Below are positions 1 through 7,500 of a stretch of DNA of 12,868 nucleotides, piece by piece. The notes under the pieces were generated by a model, which was given only the letters and a program-made list of their open reading frames with translations, ran no database searches and was not told where the DNA came from. The position numbers were made by a program, and so were the translations under genes. The number at the start of each line of letters is the position of its first letter. The stretch's first letter is position 1. This stretch comes from DATDRQ01 sp035291645 (GTDB lineage: Bacteria > Chloroflexota > Anaerolineae > Anaerolineales > UBA4823), in the NCBI GenBank assembly GCA_035291645.1, contig DATDRQ010000175.1, positions 1 through 12,868 of the forward strand. The letters run 5' to 3'.

Positions 1-1333
1 ACAGCTCGCCCTGTTCGTCTTCTCCGAAGGAGGTGATGGTGGAACCGGTCCTGAACAGCTGCTGGTTCTGCCAGCTGCCGTCCGGTGAGCGCAGCAGGCC
101 CCACACCAGTCCAGAACCGTAATCCCCGTACAGGTAAACGCCCTGGAATTCCGGCAGCCCGGCGCCGCGGTAGACGTACCCCCCGATCACTGTGATGCCC
201 TGGTCGTGCCCGTACTCGGCGACCGGGGAGATGAATTGCTCCGGGTCGGGGGGATCGTCCAGGTAAGGGTGCGTCCCCTCGGAGTAATTCCAGCCGAAGT
301 TCGCCCCACCCGGAGAGCCGGCGGGCAGGTAATCGATCTCCTCCCAGGCGCCCTGCCCTACGTCGCCGATAAAGAGCTCGCCGGTTAAGCGGTTGAAGGA
401 CAGGCGCCAGGGATTGCGCAGGCCGTAGGCCCACACCTCGGGCGCGCCGTTCCCCCCGGCGAAGGGATTATCCGGGGGGATGGCGTACGGATCGCCGCCG
501 TCCACATCCAGGCGCAGGATCTTGCCCAGCAAGGTATTGGGGTTCTGGCCGTTGCCTTGCGGGTCGCCGCCGGAGCCGCCGTCGCCCAGGCCGAGGTACA
601 GGTAGCCGTCCGGACCGAAGACCGTGCCCCCGCCGTTGTGGTTGGGGTATGGCTGGTCGATCCAGAGCAGCTGCGCTTCGCTCCCGGGGTCGGCCCGATT
701 TGGATCGTCGGAGGAGACGGAGAAGCGGGCAATCACCGTATCGCCGTTCAGGTCGGAGTAATTGACGTAAAAGAAGCCGTTCTCCGCGTAGCGGGGGTGG
801 AAAGCCAGGCCGAGCAACCCGCGCTCGCCACAGCAGTCGACCCGCTCGCGGATATCCAGGAAAGCCTCCGGCAGGATGGAGCCGTCTTGCAGGACGCGGA
901 TGGAGCCCGGCTGCTCGAGCACGAACAGACGCCCGGAGCCATCCCCGGCGTTCGCCAGGCCGACCGGGTTATTCAAGCCATTGGTTATTCTGATCCAATC
1001 GAATCCGGACGGATCAGGCAGCTGCGCGACATTCGCCAGCGTCGGAGAGGGCTGTGGGGCTTGCGTGGCCGGGGTGGTCGCGGTCTGTGCCTCAGTAGCC
1101 TGCAGCGCGGGCGGCGAAGCCGTCTCCGGTTCTTCGGTGGGGACCGGTGACGGCAGCGGGCTGGCCTCCAGCGCGGCTGCCTCGGCCGCTGGTTGGGTGA
1201 TTGTCGGGGAGGCTTCGCCGGATCCGCAGGCTGACAGCCCGAACGCAAACAGTGCCATCACGCAGACAGGCAGGCAGGTACGGGCGAGGCGCCACAGCCT
1301 GCCCGCAGACGAAATGTGGTCAATGCGGATCAT
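1..1333 (-). CDS. Lipoprotein PQQ-dependent sugar (aldose) dehydrogenase, C-terminus cut by window edge
   Basis: This gene reads through the left edge, so 444 residues are visible and the C-terminus is missing. The start at 1333 overlaps the stop of the upstream gene as ATGA, which suggests translational coupling. Residues 1-36 form a lipoprotein signal ending in a lipobox, LSAC, with Cys36 as the lipidated residue. A Pro/Thr/Ala/Glu-rich linker of about 65 residues follows. The rest matches the soluble glucose/sorbosone dehydrogenase beta-propeller family (GSDH; YliI/Asd relatives). Visible family signatures are RLFVLEQPG, GLLGLAFHP, the HNGGG motif at 232-236 (His232 is the likely catalytic base), FGPDGYLYLGLGDGG, GLRNPWRLSF, and GGYVYRG near the edge. 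By family knowledge such enzymes oxidise aldose sugars to lactones using PQQ and Ca2+. Lipidation would place it on the outer face of the cell membrane. Substrate cannot be read from sequence. Confidence in family is high. Confidence 0.93.
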   Translation of the reverse strand, partial: MIRIDHISSAGRLWRLARTCLPVCVMALFAFGLSACGSGEASPTITQPAAEAAALEASPLPSPVPTEEPETASPPALQATEAQTATTPATQAPQPSPTLANVAQLPDPSGFDWIRITNGLNNPVGLANAGDGSGRLFVLEQPGSIRVLQDGSILPEAFLDIRERVDCCGERGLLGLAFHPRYAENGFFYVNYSDLNGDTVIARFSVSSDDPNRADPGSEAQLLWIDQPYPNHNGGGTVFGPDGYLYLGLGDGGSGGDPQGNGQNPNTLLGKILRLDVDGGDPYAIPPDNPFAGGNGAPEVWAYGLRNPWRLSFNRLTGELFIGDVGQGAWEEIDYLPAGSPGGANFGWNYSEGTHPYLDDPPDPEQFISPVAEYGHDQGITVIGGYVYRGAGLPEFQGVYLYGDYGSGLVWGLLRSPDGSWQNQQLFRTGSTITSFGEDEQGEL

Positions 1334-1683
1334 GGCTCGTCCCGGAATTCGCCGTCGACGACGTCCTCTTCATCAATCTGTGGGTCGCGCCACTCACCGG
1401 GTAAGGTCCCCTCCAGGGCTGCCCGGTGCTCTGCGACGATCTCCGGCGGGCAAAATTCGACGAACATATACAGGCCCAACCCGACGATGGCGGCATCGTC
1501 GAACGGACCGATGATCAGGTCCGGGATCACCAGGTAAGCCAGTGTCCCGATCGGGATTATTTTCAGCACAGGGTTGACACGCCGGTCGGCCATTAAACGA
1601 ATAACCAGTTTGATATGGTTCGAAATATCCGAAAAAAAGCCGCCGCGATACGAGGAAAGCGACCGTTTTGGATCTTTAGGCAT
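1330..1683 (-). CDS. DUF1232/YkvA-like small membrane protein, 117 aa
   Basis: The protein has a basic N-terminus, a central hydrophobic stretch at about 38-80, and a very acidic tail (IDEEDVVDGEFRDEP). The centre carries the pattern typical of DUF1232: IPIGTLAYLVIPDLIIGPFDDAAIVGLG, given here as overlapping short motifs IPIGTLAYLVIPD and GPFDDAAIVGLG. The family's usual core is a Tyr-Leu-x-x-Pro-x-Asp segment followed by Gly-x-x-Asp-Asp. The start at 1683 is chosen because a strong Shine-Dalgarno GGAGGT (1688-1693) lies 4 bases upstream. A GTG at 1695 would overlap that site. The stop overlaps the sugar dehydrogenase start by 4 bases, so the two are probably one transcript. No function is established for the family. 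Confidence 0.85.
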   Translation of the reverse strand: MPKDPKRSLSSYRGGFFSDISNHIKLVIRLMADRRVNPVLKIIPIGTLAYLVIPDLIIGPFDDAAIVGLGLYMFVEFCPPEIVAEHRAALEGTLPGEWRDPQIDEEDVVDGEFRDEP

Positions 1684-1687
1684 AACT

Positions 1688-1693
1688 ACCTCC
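1688..1693 (-). promoter_or_regulatory. Shine-Dalgarno site that fixes the DUF1232-like start
   Basis: On the minus strand the sequence reads GGAGGT-AGTT-ATG. This is a near-perfect ribosome binding site with 4 bases between GGAGGT and the ATG at 1683. It rules against the longer GTG start at 1695, which would leave the site inside or abutting the coding sequence. Confidence 0.8.
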
Positions 1694-1707
1694 ACATAAC
1701 AAGAATC

Positions 1708-1713
1708 ATTATA
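1708..1713 (-). promoter_or_regulatory. Putative -10 box for the DUF1232/sugar dehydrogenase operon
   Basis: A perfect TATAAT reads on the minus strand from 1713 to 1708, 24 bases upstream of the ATG at 1683. It lies in a locally AT-rich stretch. No good -35 hexamer is seen at 16-18 bases spacing (the closest sequences are CCTCAA/CCCTCA), so the promoter call rests on the -10 alone. Confidence 0.45.
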
Positions 1714-1742
1714 CTTAGAAGTTACACATTTGAGGGTAAAAT

Positions 1743-1783
1743 TGGGGGTTTTTGGGCGGGCTCCGCCCGCCCAAAAACCCCCA
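1743..1783. repeat. Perfect 19-bp inverted repeat (hairpin) with 3-base loop
   Basis: The left arm at 1743-1761 reads TGGGGGTTTTTGGGCGGGC. The loop is TCC at 1762-1764. The right arm at 1765-1783 is its exact reverse complement. The arms contain G-runs and T5/A5 blocks. It sits between two divergent genes, upstream of both, so a simple end-of-gene terminator role does not fit. It could be a dispersed repetitive palindrome, a bidirectional insulator, or a cruciform or regulatory hairpin. Only the structure is directly seen. Confidence 0.85.
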
Positions 1784-1869
1784 TTCTCCTACCAACTGCG
1801 CAAGTCCTAATACTATAGCCGTAGCCGGGAGTTTCGGAGCAGCGCCAGACGTCGTTCCAATAGCAAGTC

Positions 1870-2589
1870 ATGATACAATCGGCGCATTCCACCCCAATCT
1901 CGCCAACTACCCGCCCGCCGCCAGTGAAGCAACGCTATTTTACCCCCTCCAATATCCAGCAAGAAGCCCAAGCCATGCTGGAGAGCCTGCCCGGGCACCG
2001 GCAGAAGCGAGCCGGCCCACTGGAACCGGCACACCCGGCGTTGCTGGTGCTGGACATGCAGAAATACTTCTTCGAGGCCGGTTCCCACGCCTTCATCCCC
2101 AGCGCACCCGCCATCCTGTCCGGCGTACAACGCCTGATCGAAGCCTTCTCCCTGCAGAACCTGCCGATCTATTTCTCGCAACACCTCAACACCCCGGAGG
2201 ACGCCGGGATGATGGCTGCCTGGTGGCGTGAGTTGATCGACCAGGATAGTCCGCTGGGAGAGCTGCTGGATGAGCTGGACCTAGCCAAAGGGACAATCCT
2301 GCGAAAGAGCCAGTACGATGCCTTCTTCCAGACAGATCTTGAGGAACAGCTGCGACAGAGAGGGGTGACCCAGGTGGTGATCTGCGGGGTGATGACTCAC
2401 CTGTGCTGTGAGAGCACGGCTCGCTCGGCGTTCATGCGCGGCTTCGGCGTCTTTTTCGCCATCGACGGCACGGCGACTTACAACCGGGACTTCCACGCAG
2501 CCACGTTGTTGAACCTGTCCCACGGGATGGCGACCCCCATCCTGGTCGAACAGGTCCTGGCTGCCTTGCAAGCAGAATATGAGCGTTGA
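1870..2589 (+). CDS. Isochorismatase-superfamily cysteine hydrolase
   Basis: In 1870 numbering the product is 239 residues. The superfamily triad is visible: Asp62 in LLVLDMQ, Lys146 in LRKSQYDAF, and the nucleophile Cys179 in GVMTHLCCESTARSAF. Aligned to EntB (GVYAHIGC...), Cys179 falls where EntB has Gly and where nicotinamidases have their catalytic Cys. This points to a thiol-dependent amidase-like hydrolase rather than an isochorismate vinyl-ether hydrolase. The region RYFTPSNIQQEAQAML through LEPAHPALLVLDMQ resembles EntB/PhzD N-terminal layout. Substrate is unknown. The start is uncertain: no clear Shine-Dalgarno precedes ATG 1870, GTG 1924 or ATG 1975, and the first 18 residues look non-conserved, so GTG 1924 is a serious alternative. 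The stop overlaps the next gene by 11 bases. It is the first gene of a three-gene operon. Confidence 0.88.
   Translation: MIQSAHSTPISPTTRPPPVKQRYFTPSNIQQEAQAMLESLPGHRQKRAGPLEPAHPALLVLDMQKYFFEAGSHAFIPSAPAILSGVQRLIEAFSLQNLPIYFSQHLNTPEDAGMMAAWWRELIDQDSPLGELLDELDLAKGTILRKSQYDAFFQTDLEEQLRQRGVTQVVICGVMTHLCCESTARSAFMRGFGVFFAIDGTATYNRDFHAATLLNLSHGMATPILVEQVLAALQAEYER
1871..1879 (+). promoter_or_regulatory. Possible extended -10 (TGnTACAAT) for the three-gene operon
   Basis: The sequence TGATACAAT fits an extended -10 of the TGnTAnnnT type. The same pattern, TGGTACAAT, stands upstream of the VanW-like gene at 12395-12403. No convincing -35 is visible. If real, transcription begins near 1886 and the ATG at 1870 would not be in the mRNA, so a downstream start (GTG 1924 or ATG 1975) would be used. 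Confidence 0.35.
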
Positions 2590-3460
2590 CGAAGTGCTTA
2601 TTATCGGGGCGGGACCGGCAGGGGTAGCCACCGCAATGCAGCTTAAACGCTACGGGATCGAACCCCATCTCGTCGAGCGCAGCTCGATAGGAGGGCTGCT
2701 GCGGAACGCCAACCTGGTAGAAAATTACCCGGGATTCCCCGGTGGGATTCCCGGTCCGGCGCTGGTCCGCTTGCTGGAGCAGCATGTCCGGGATTATTCA
2801 CTGCGGATCACGCACGGGGAAGTCACCCGGCTTGACTTTTCGGGGGGAGTCTTTCACGCAGAAACGAGCGCAGGGGAAATATCAGCACACATTGTGGTGA
2901 TCGCCTCCGGGACGAAACCCAAGCCTTTTGTGTTCCCCGATCTCCCGGCTGCTGCCTGGGACTTGATATTCTTCGAGGTCTACCCGCTGTCAAACCTGGC
3001 AGGCAATAGAATCGTAATCCTGGGAGCAGGCGACGCCGCCTTCGATTACGCCTTGAACCTGGGGAGAAAGAACCAGGTGCTCATCTTGAACCGGGGAACC
3101 GAACTCAAATGCCTGCCCCTGCTGTGGGAACGCGCCCGGGAGGAACCTGCCATCGAGTATTTTGAGGGCGTGTCGATCGACCGGATAGAGGTCGAGCCGT
3201 TATCCCGGCTAAAACTCGAATACTCGCAGGCAGGTTTTAACAGGTCTATATGCTGCGAGGCTCTGGTGGTGGCGTACGGCAGGGAACCGCACCTCGACTT
3301 TATCGCCAGCCGCCTGCAGGCGATGGCTGGCAAACTGGAAGAGAAGGGACTGCTTCACTTTATTGGGGACGTCAAGAATGGGATCTTTCGCCAGACTTCG
3401 ATCGCGATCGGGGACGGCATCCTGGCTGCCATGAAGATTTATCAAAAGGAGAAGCGGTAG
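2579..3460 (+). CDS. Thioredoxin-reductase-like FAD/NAD(P) oxidoreductase lacking the CxxC redox pair
   Basis: The 293-residue product has two dinucleotide-binding motifs: GAGPAG at 10-15 for FAD and ILGAGDAAFD at 147-156 for NAD(P). A C-terminal GD motif at 263-264, followed by RQTSIAIGDGILAAMKI, matches the family's FAD-contacting end. Other family marks are ENYPGFPGGI at 49-58 and VIASGTKP at 107-114. In thioredoxin reductase a CxxC sits just before the second Rossmann motif. Here that stretch (IFFEVYPLSNLAGNR, 130-144) has no cysteine, so it cannot reduce thioredoxin by the usual route. The only cysteines are Cys178 and a vicinal pair Cys225-Cys226. It overlaps the upstream gene by 11 bases and abuts the radical SAM gene. 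It may supply electrons to that enzyme or act on the same small molecule; both ideas are inference. Confidence 0.88.
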   Translation: MSVDEVLIIGAGPAGVATAMQLKRYGIEPHLVERSSIGGLLRNANLVENYPGFPGGIPGPALVRLLEQHVRDYSLRITHGEVTRLDFSGGVFHAETSAGEISAHIVVIASGTKPKPFVFPDLPAAAWDLIFFEVYPLSNLAGNRIVILGAGDAAFDYALNLGRKNQVLILNRGTELKCLPLLWERAREEPAIEYFEGVSIDRIEVEPLSRLKLEYSQAGFNRSICCEALVVAYGREPHLDFIASRLQAMAGKLEEKGLLHFIGDVKNGIFRQTSIAIGDGILAAMKIYQKEKR

Positions 3461-4411
3461 ATGAACATCATTGCCTCGACCGGGGACGAACAGATCGCCG
3501 TCGTTTACATCGTAGAACTCAGCGAAGGGAAGCTGGTGGAGTGCGTCGAATCGCTCCAGCCGCCCCTGCCGCGGGAAGAGAAATGGGTGTTGCTGGTCTC
3601 GACGATGTACGGCTGCCCGGTCGGCTGCCAGATGTGCGACGCGGGTGGGCATTACGCCGGAAAAGTATCGAAGGAGGACATCCTGGCCCAGGTGGATTTC
3701 CTGGTGCGGAAACGATACCCCGCTGGCCGGATCCCCTCGCAACAGTTCAAGATCCAGTTTGCCCGCATGGGGGAACCCTCATTAAATCTAAGCGTGCTGG
3801 ATGTGATTGAGGAGATCCCGCACCGGTATGAGGTCCCCGGGTTCATGCCCTCTATCTCCACGGTGGCACCGCTGGGGACCGACCTTTTCTTCGACAGGCT
3901 GCTGGAAATAAAACGCAGGAGATATCCGGATGGACGCTTCCAATTTCAATTTTCCATCCACACCACGGACCTTGCCCTGCGCGATCGGCTGATCCCGGTG
4001 AAGAAGTGGGACTTCCACCGTATGGCGGCGTATGGAGAGAGGTTCTTCGAACCAGGGGACCGCAAGATCACGTTGAACTTCGCCCTGGCAAAGGATATGC
4101 CGGTGGACGTCGGCATATTGCTAAACCATTTCGACCCGGCGAGATTCCTGATCAAGATCACACCGCTCAACCCCACCTACCAGGCGATCGAAAACGGCCT
4201 GTCCTCTTACATTAACCCCCACCAGGATGCGGAGTCGGACCACCTGATCCAGGCTCTCCAGGCAGCCGGGTACCAGACGATCGTCAGCATCGGCGAGCCG
4301 GAAGAGAACTACATCGGGTCTAACTGCGGGCAGTACCTGAGGACGCACCTGGAGGCCGGGGATCGGATCGAGGCCGGGTACACCTACCCGGTGAACGAGT
4401 ACACCCGCTAA
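3461..4411 (+). CDS. RlmN/Cfr-like radical SAM protein, short form lacking one essential cysteine
   Basis: The 316-residue product aligns by eye with RlmN/Cfr class A methylases. The cluster motif CPVGCQMC is at 52-59 (CxxxCxxC). The SAM-contact motif RMGEPSLN is at 102-109, SIHTTDLALRDRLIP at 165-179, ITPLNP at 233-238, and the end motif SNCGQYL at 287-293, where Cys289 matches the methyl-carrier Cys355 of E. coli RlmN. The second catalytic Cys (RlmN Cys118, seven residues before the first cluster Cys) is Leu45 here. The only other cysteine is Cys28. It is shorter than RlmN (384 aa) and lacks the N-terminal RNA-binding accessory domain. An AAGGAG site at 3446-3451 precedes the ATG, which follows the upstream stop directly. 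The fold is near certain. Methylation of 23S rRNA is doubtful; the substrate is unknown. Confidence 0.9.
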   Translation: MNIIASTGDEQIAVVYIVELSEGKLVECVESLQPPLPREEKWVLLVSTMYGCPVGCQMCDAGGHYAGKVSKEDILAQVDFLVRKRYPAGRIPSQQFKIQFARMGEPSLNLSVLDVIEEIPHRYEVPGFMPSISTVAPLGTDLFFDRLLEIKRRRYPDGRFQFQFSIHTTDLALRDRLIPVKKWDFHRMAAYGERFFEPGDRKITLNFALAKDMPVDVGILLNHFDPARFLIKITPLNPTYQAIENGLSSYINPHQDAESDHLIQALQAAGYQTIVSIGEPEENYIGSNCGQYLRTHLEAGDRIEAGYTYPVNEYTR

Positions 4412-4444
4412 GCGCTCTTTTTTGATACGGCGGTCTTCGAATCC

Positions 4445-4476
4445 GTGCTTGCACGCAAGCGTGCTTGCGCACAAGC
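4445..4476. repeat. Two tandem imperfect 16-bp units, each a hairpin
   Basis: The two units are GTGCTTGCACGCAAGC (4445-4460) and GTGCTTGCGCACAAGC (4461-4476). They share the outer 12 bases and differ only within the central four (ACGC against GCAC). Each folds as GCTTG-4 base loop-CAAGC, and the two can also cross-pair as GCAAGC-GT-GCTTGC (4455-4468). The repeat lies in the 93-base gap between convergent genes. A short T6 tract (4419-4424) follows the radical SAM stop, but not these hairpins. Confidence 0.75.
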
Positions 4477-4498
4477 CTGCGCGGCCCGCAGGCCGCGC
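4475..4498. terminator. Putative bidirectional terminator with two competing hairpins
   Basis: GCGCGGCC (4479-4486) pairs with GGCCGCGC (4491-4498) across a CGCA loop. A competing stem pairs GCCTGCG (4475-4481) with CGCAGGC (4487-4493). The structure lies 6 bases from the alpha-2-macroglobulin stop and about 65 bases after the radical SAM stop, as expected for a terminator shared by convergent genes. Neither side has a clean T-run, so a strong intrinsic terminator is not proven. Confidence 0.5.
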
Positions 4499-4504
4499 CC
4501 AAAC

Positions 4505-7500
4505 TTATTCCCCGATCTCGAATAGCTGGCCGGCGCTGTTGCCCTGGACTTCCGGGAAGTAAAACTGCCAGGCGCGCGCCGGCAAAACCTGGTACTCGCC
4601 TGGCTGCCCATTAACCAGCTGGTATACCAGTTCGTAGGTGCCTGGGGGGAGCGATTCCGCCGTCCAGGCGATGTGGTCATCATAGACCTGAGGGGCACCA
4701 AACTCCCACCAACCCCAGCCCTGCTCATAGGGGCGGCTCGGATCATAAGCTGGCTCGGCGCCCTGCTGGCTGGTTTTCAAGCTGGTATCGAGCACTTCGC
4801 TCCCGGCGGGGATGTAGTCTTCTACCATCAAGTAGTACGCCGTCTCGGGCAGGGTCAACGTCAGGCGCACGGTGACCAGCTGCCCTGCCTGGGCGCCCTG
4901 GATGGGTTCGCATTCCACGGAGCAATCCTGCTCGCTCCGGTAGTAAGCGCGTGAGACGCCGATGCCCTGGTCGAGGGGCGCCACCTCTTCCACCGGCCGG
5001 TTCACGGTCAGGTGGGCGTTGTAGTACAGGCGTCCCGGCCCGGCGCCGCGCCCGATCACCAGCGCGTTCGGATCGTTCGGATACAGATCCGCCACAGGAA
5101 CACTGGCAGTCACCGGGTTGAGCTGCGCGGTTGCTCCGGCCTGACCGTCCAACAGGGGGGCGTAGTTGAGCCCGGCGGCGAAGGCGAAGTCCCCGCTCAA
5201 CTCGCCGGTACCCTTCATCGTCTCCGCCAGCGCCAACAAAGTCCAGGCCGTCTCGTAGGTAGAAGCCCAGCCACCAGAAGCCTCCCGGTGGGCCATCAGG
5301 TAGCGCAGCGCATCCGCCACCAGAGGGGAGGCGGGATCGTGCTGGGCCAGGGCATACAGGACCACCGCTGTGGACTGCAAGGTCGTGCTCATGTTCTGCC
5401 AACCCGGCTGCTGGTTCTCCCAGTGGGCGCCGGTCGCAGAGCGCAGGGCGTCCGTCTCTAACTCGGAAACTAGCGTCTGGATGCGCTCGTCGTCCGGAGA
5501 CAGGCCCTCCAAGGTCAGGGCCAGCAGGGCCTGCGCCCAGGGGTTTATCCTCTCGCGCACTTCATACAGGGCACTAACCCCGCCCAGGTCCCCTGCCCCG
5601 GCCTGAGCCAGGGCAAACTGCTCGAAGGCCAGGCGGTCGAGCTCCCAGGTCTCGTCCAGCATCTCCACCGCGGGCAAGGCGGCGTGCAGATAATCGACCG
5701 CGGCCTGGATCACCTCTTCGTCGACACTCGATCCGGCCTGGCTCGCCCGGGTCAGCCCGAACAGGACGTAGGCGGTAATGTAGCCATCGCTCGGGCTGCT
5801 GGCGCACCAGCCCCACCCGCCGTCCTCATTCTGGCGGGCGAGCAGCTGTCCCAGGCTGTCCTCCAGGGTGCGCTCTAGCCGGGATTCCAGCGCAGGATCC
5901 TGGATGCCGAAATCCCGCATGATCTGGTAGGTCTCCAGGTTGGGCAGGAAACGCGAGACGGCCTGTTCGTTGCAGTCATAGGGCTGGTACTCGAGGACAT
6001 CCAGGGCTTTCAGCATGGCGGCTCCCAGGGATGGGGCCAGCTCGATATCCAGCGCGCCGCCCTGCGGATCAAACGATCTGGGCAGGCTGACCAGCTCGAG
6101 CAGCTCCCCGTCCTCTTCGAGCAATCCGGAAGTGCCGAAGGTCTGTGGGGCGGTGTAATGGCGGACCGGGAGCGGGCCGAGCTCCGGGCGGGCGGCGTCC
6201 TGGTAGGCCCCGGCGTCGGCGGAGAAGACCAGATCGACGCTCTCCACGTCCCCGGCAGTGCCCCACCAATGCAGCCGGGCGCGACCTCCCGCTGGCAAGC
6301 TCACCTGCTGAATGGCCTGGTCCGGGTCATCCAGGGTGAAGCCGGCGGCCTGTAAGGCGACGTCCACCTGCAGCTCCACCTGGGTGTTGTTCTGCACGAC
6401 GGCTGCCAGCAGGGCATGGTCTCCCTGTACCAGGAAGCGCGGCGTCACCGGGCGCACCAGCAGGTCTTTGGTGGTGACCAGCTCTGCCTTATCCTGGCCG
6501 ACCCGCGTGTCCGAGGTCACCCCGCGCACGTCGACTTCCCAGGTGGTCAGGTTATCGGGCAGAGGCACGGTCACCTCCGCCCGGCCATCCGCATCGGTGG
6601 CAAGCTCGGCGGTCCAGAAAGCCGTATCCTGGAAGAGCTCGCGCACCTGGATGGGTAGGGCCAGATCGCCGCCTCCACCACCCATGCCGCCCGGGTTGAA
6701 CAGCTGGCGCCGGGTGGAGGCCGCCAGAGAGAGGCTGGTCTGCACGCCCAATGGCTGCGTATCGTAAAAGGCCGGGAGGATATCCTGGGAGTTTGGATCG
6801 GCCAGAGCCAGGACAGCCTTATCCACCACGGAGAGAGAGAACTCGCCCTCGACAGGCGCACCCGCCGCGTCGGTCACCTGCAAACTCAGGTCGACGTCGC
6901 CCCCCGGGATCGTCCGAGATGGCTCTCCGGTTACGGTAACATTCAGGGCCAGCTCGGTGGGAGCCACCGGCAAAATCAGGTAACCCTGGCGGAAATCGGC
7001 CAGCTCGCCGTCCTGCGGCTTGAACAGGGTAACGGCCACGAAGACATTGGGTGCATCTTCCTCACCCAACGGCACGGAAAGGGTAGTCCCGTTGCCCTGC
7101 AGGTCGATCACCTGGTCCCGCATGACGACGCCCCGCTCCAGGCTGACCAGGGCCTGGGTACCTTGACCGAGCGGGTTGGGGATGAAGACCTGGGCGGTTT
7201 CTCCGGGCTGGTAGGATTCCTTGTCCGCGCTCAGGCGCAAGGCCTGGTTGGGCAGGTCCGGCCAGATGGCCTCTCCGGGGCCGCTGATCCACAGCAGCGC
7301 CTGGGTCAGGGCGTCCTGCTCGCCGGGCTGCAACCCGGAAACGTCGAGCTGGTAAGTGCCCGGCTCCTGGGCGGTAAACGCCAGGCGAGCCTTGCCATCC
7401 GGTCCAGTGACGAAGTCCGTGCTCCCCACCGGGGTGTAACTCGGCTCGAACCGTGGGAAGTCAAAGGGAGTGGAGGTCTCCGGATCGACCCGTTCCCAGG

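Noticed and set aside
385..942. Minus-strand open frames at 385-732 and 748-942
   Set aside because: They are out-of-frame readings of the dehydrogenase; the true frame has no stop before the left edge.
557..1514. Two overlapping plus-strand open frames (557-1150 and 876-1514) opposite the sugar dehydrogenase
   Set aside because: The minus-strand dehydrogenase reading explains this DNA with clear motifs; the plus-strand products are low-complexity and unrecognisable.
1684..1695. GTG start at 1695 for the DUF1232-like gene
   Set aside because: It overlaps the Shine-Dalgarno that serves the ATG at 1683.
3209..3810. Open frames on both strands across the flavoprotein/radical SAM junction (3209-3742 minus, 3250-3810 plus)
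   Set aside because: Both overlap genes with clear catalytic motifs and have no family signature of their own.
4445..4476. Tandem 16-bp units considered as a CRISPR remnant
   Set aside because: The units are directly adjacent with no spacers, only two copies exist, and no cas gene is present.
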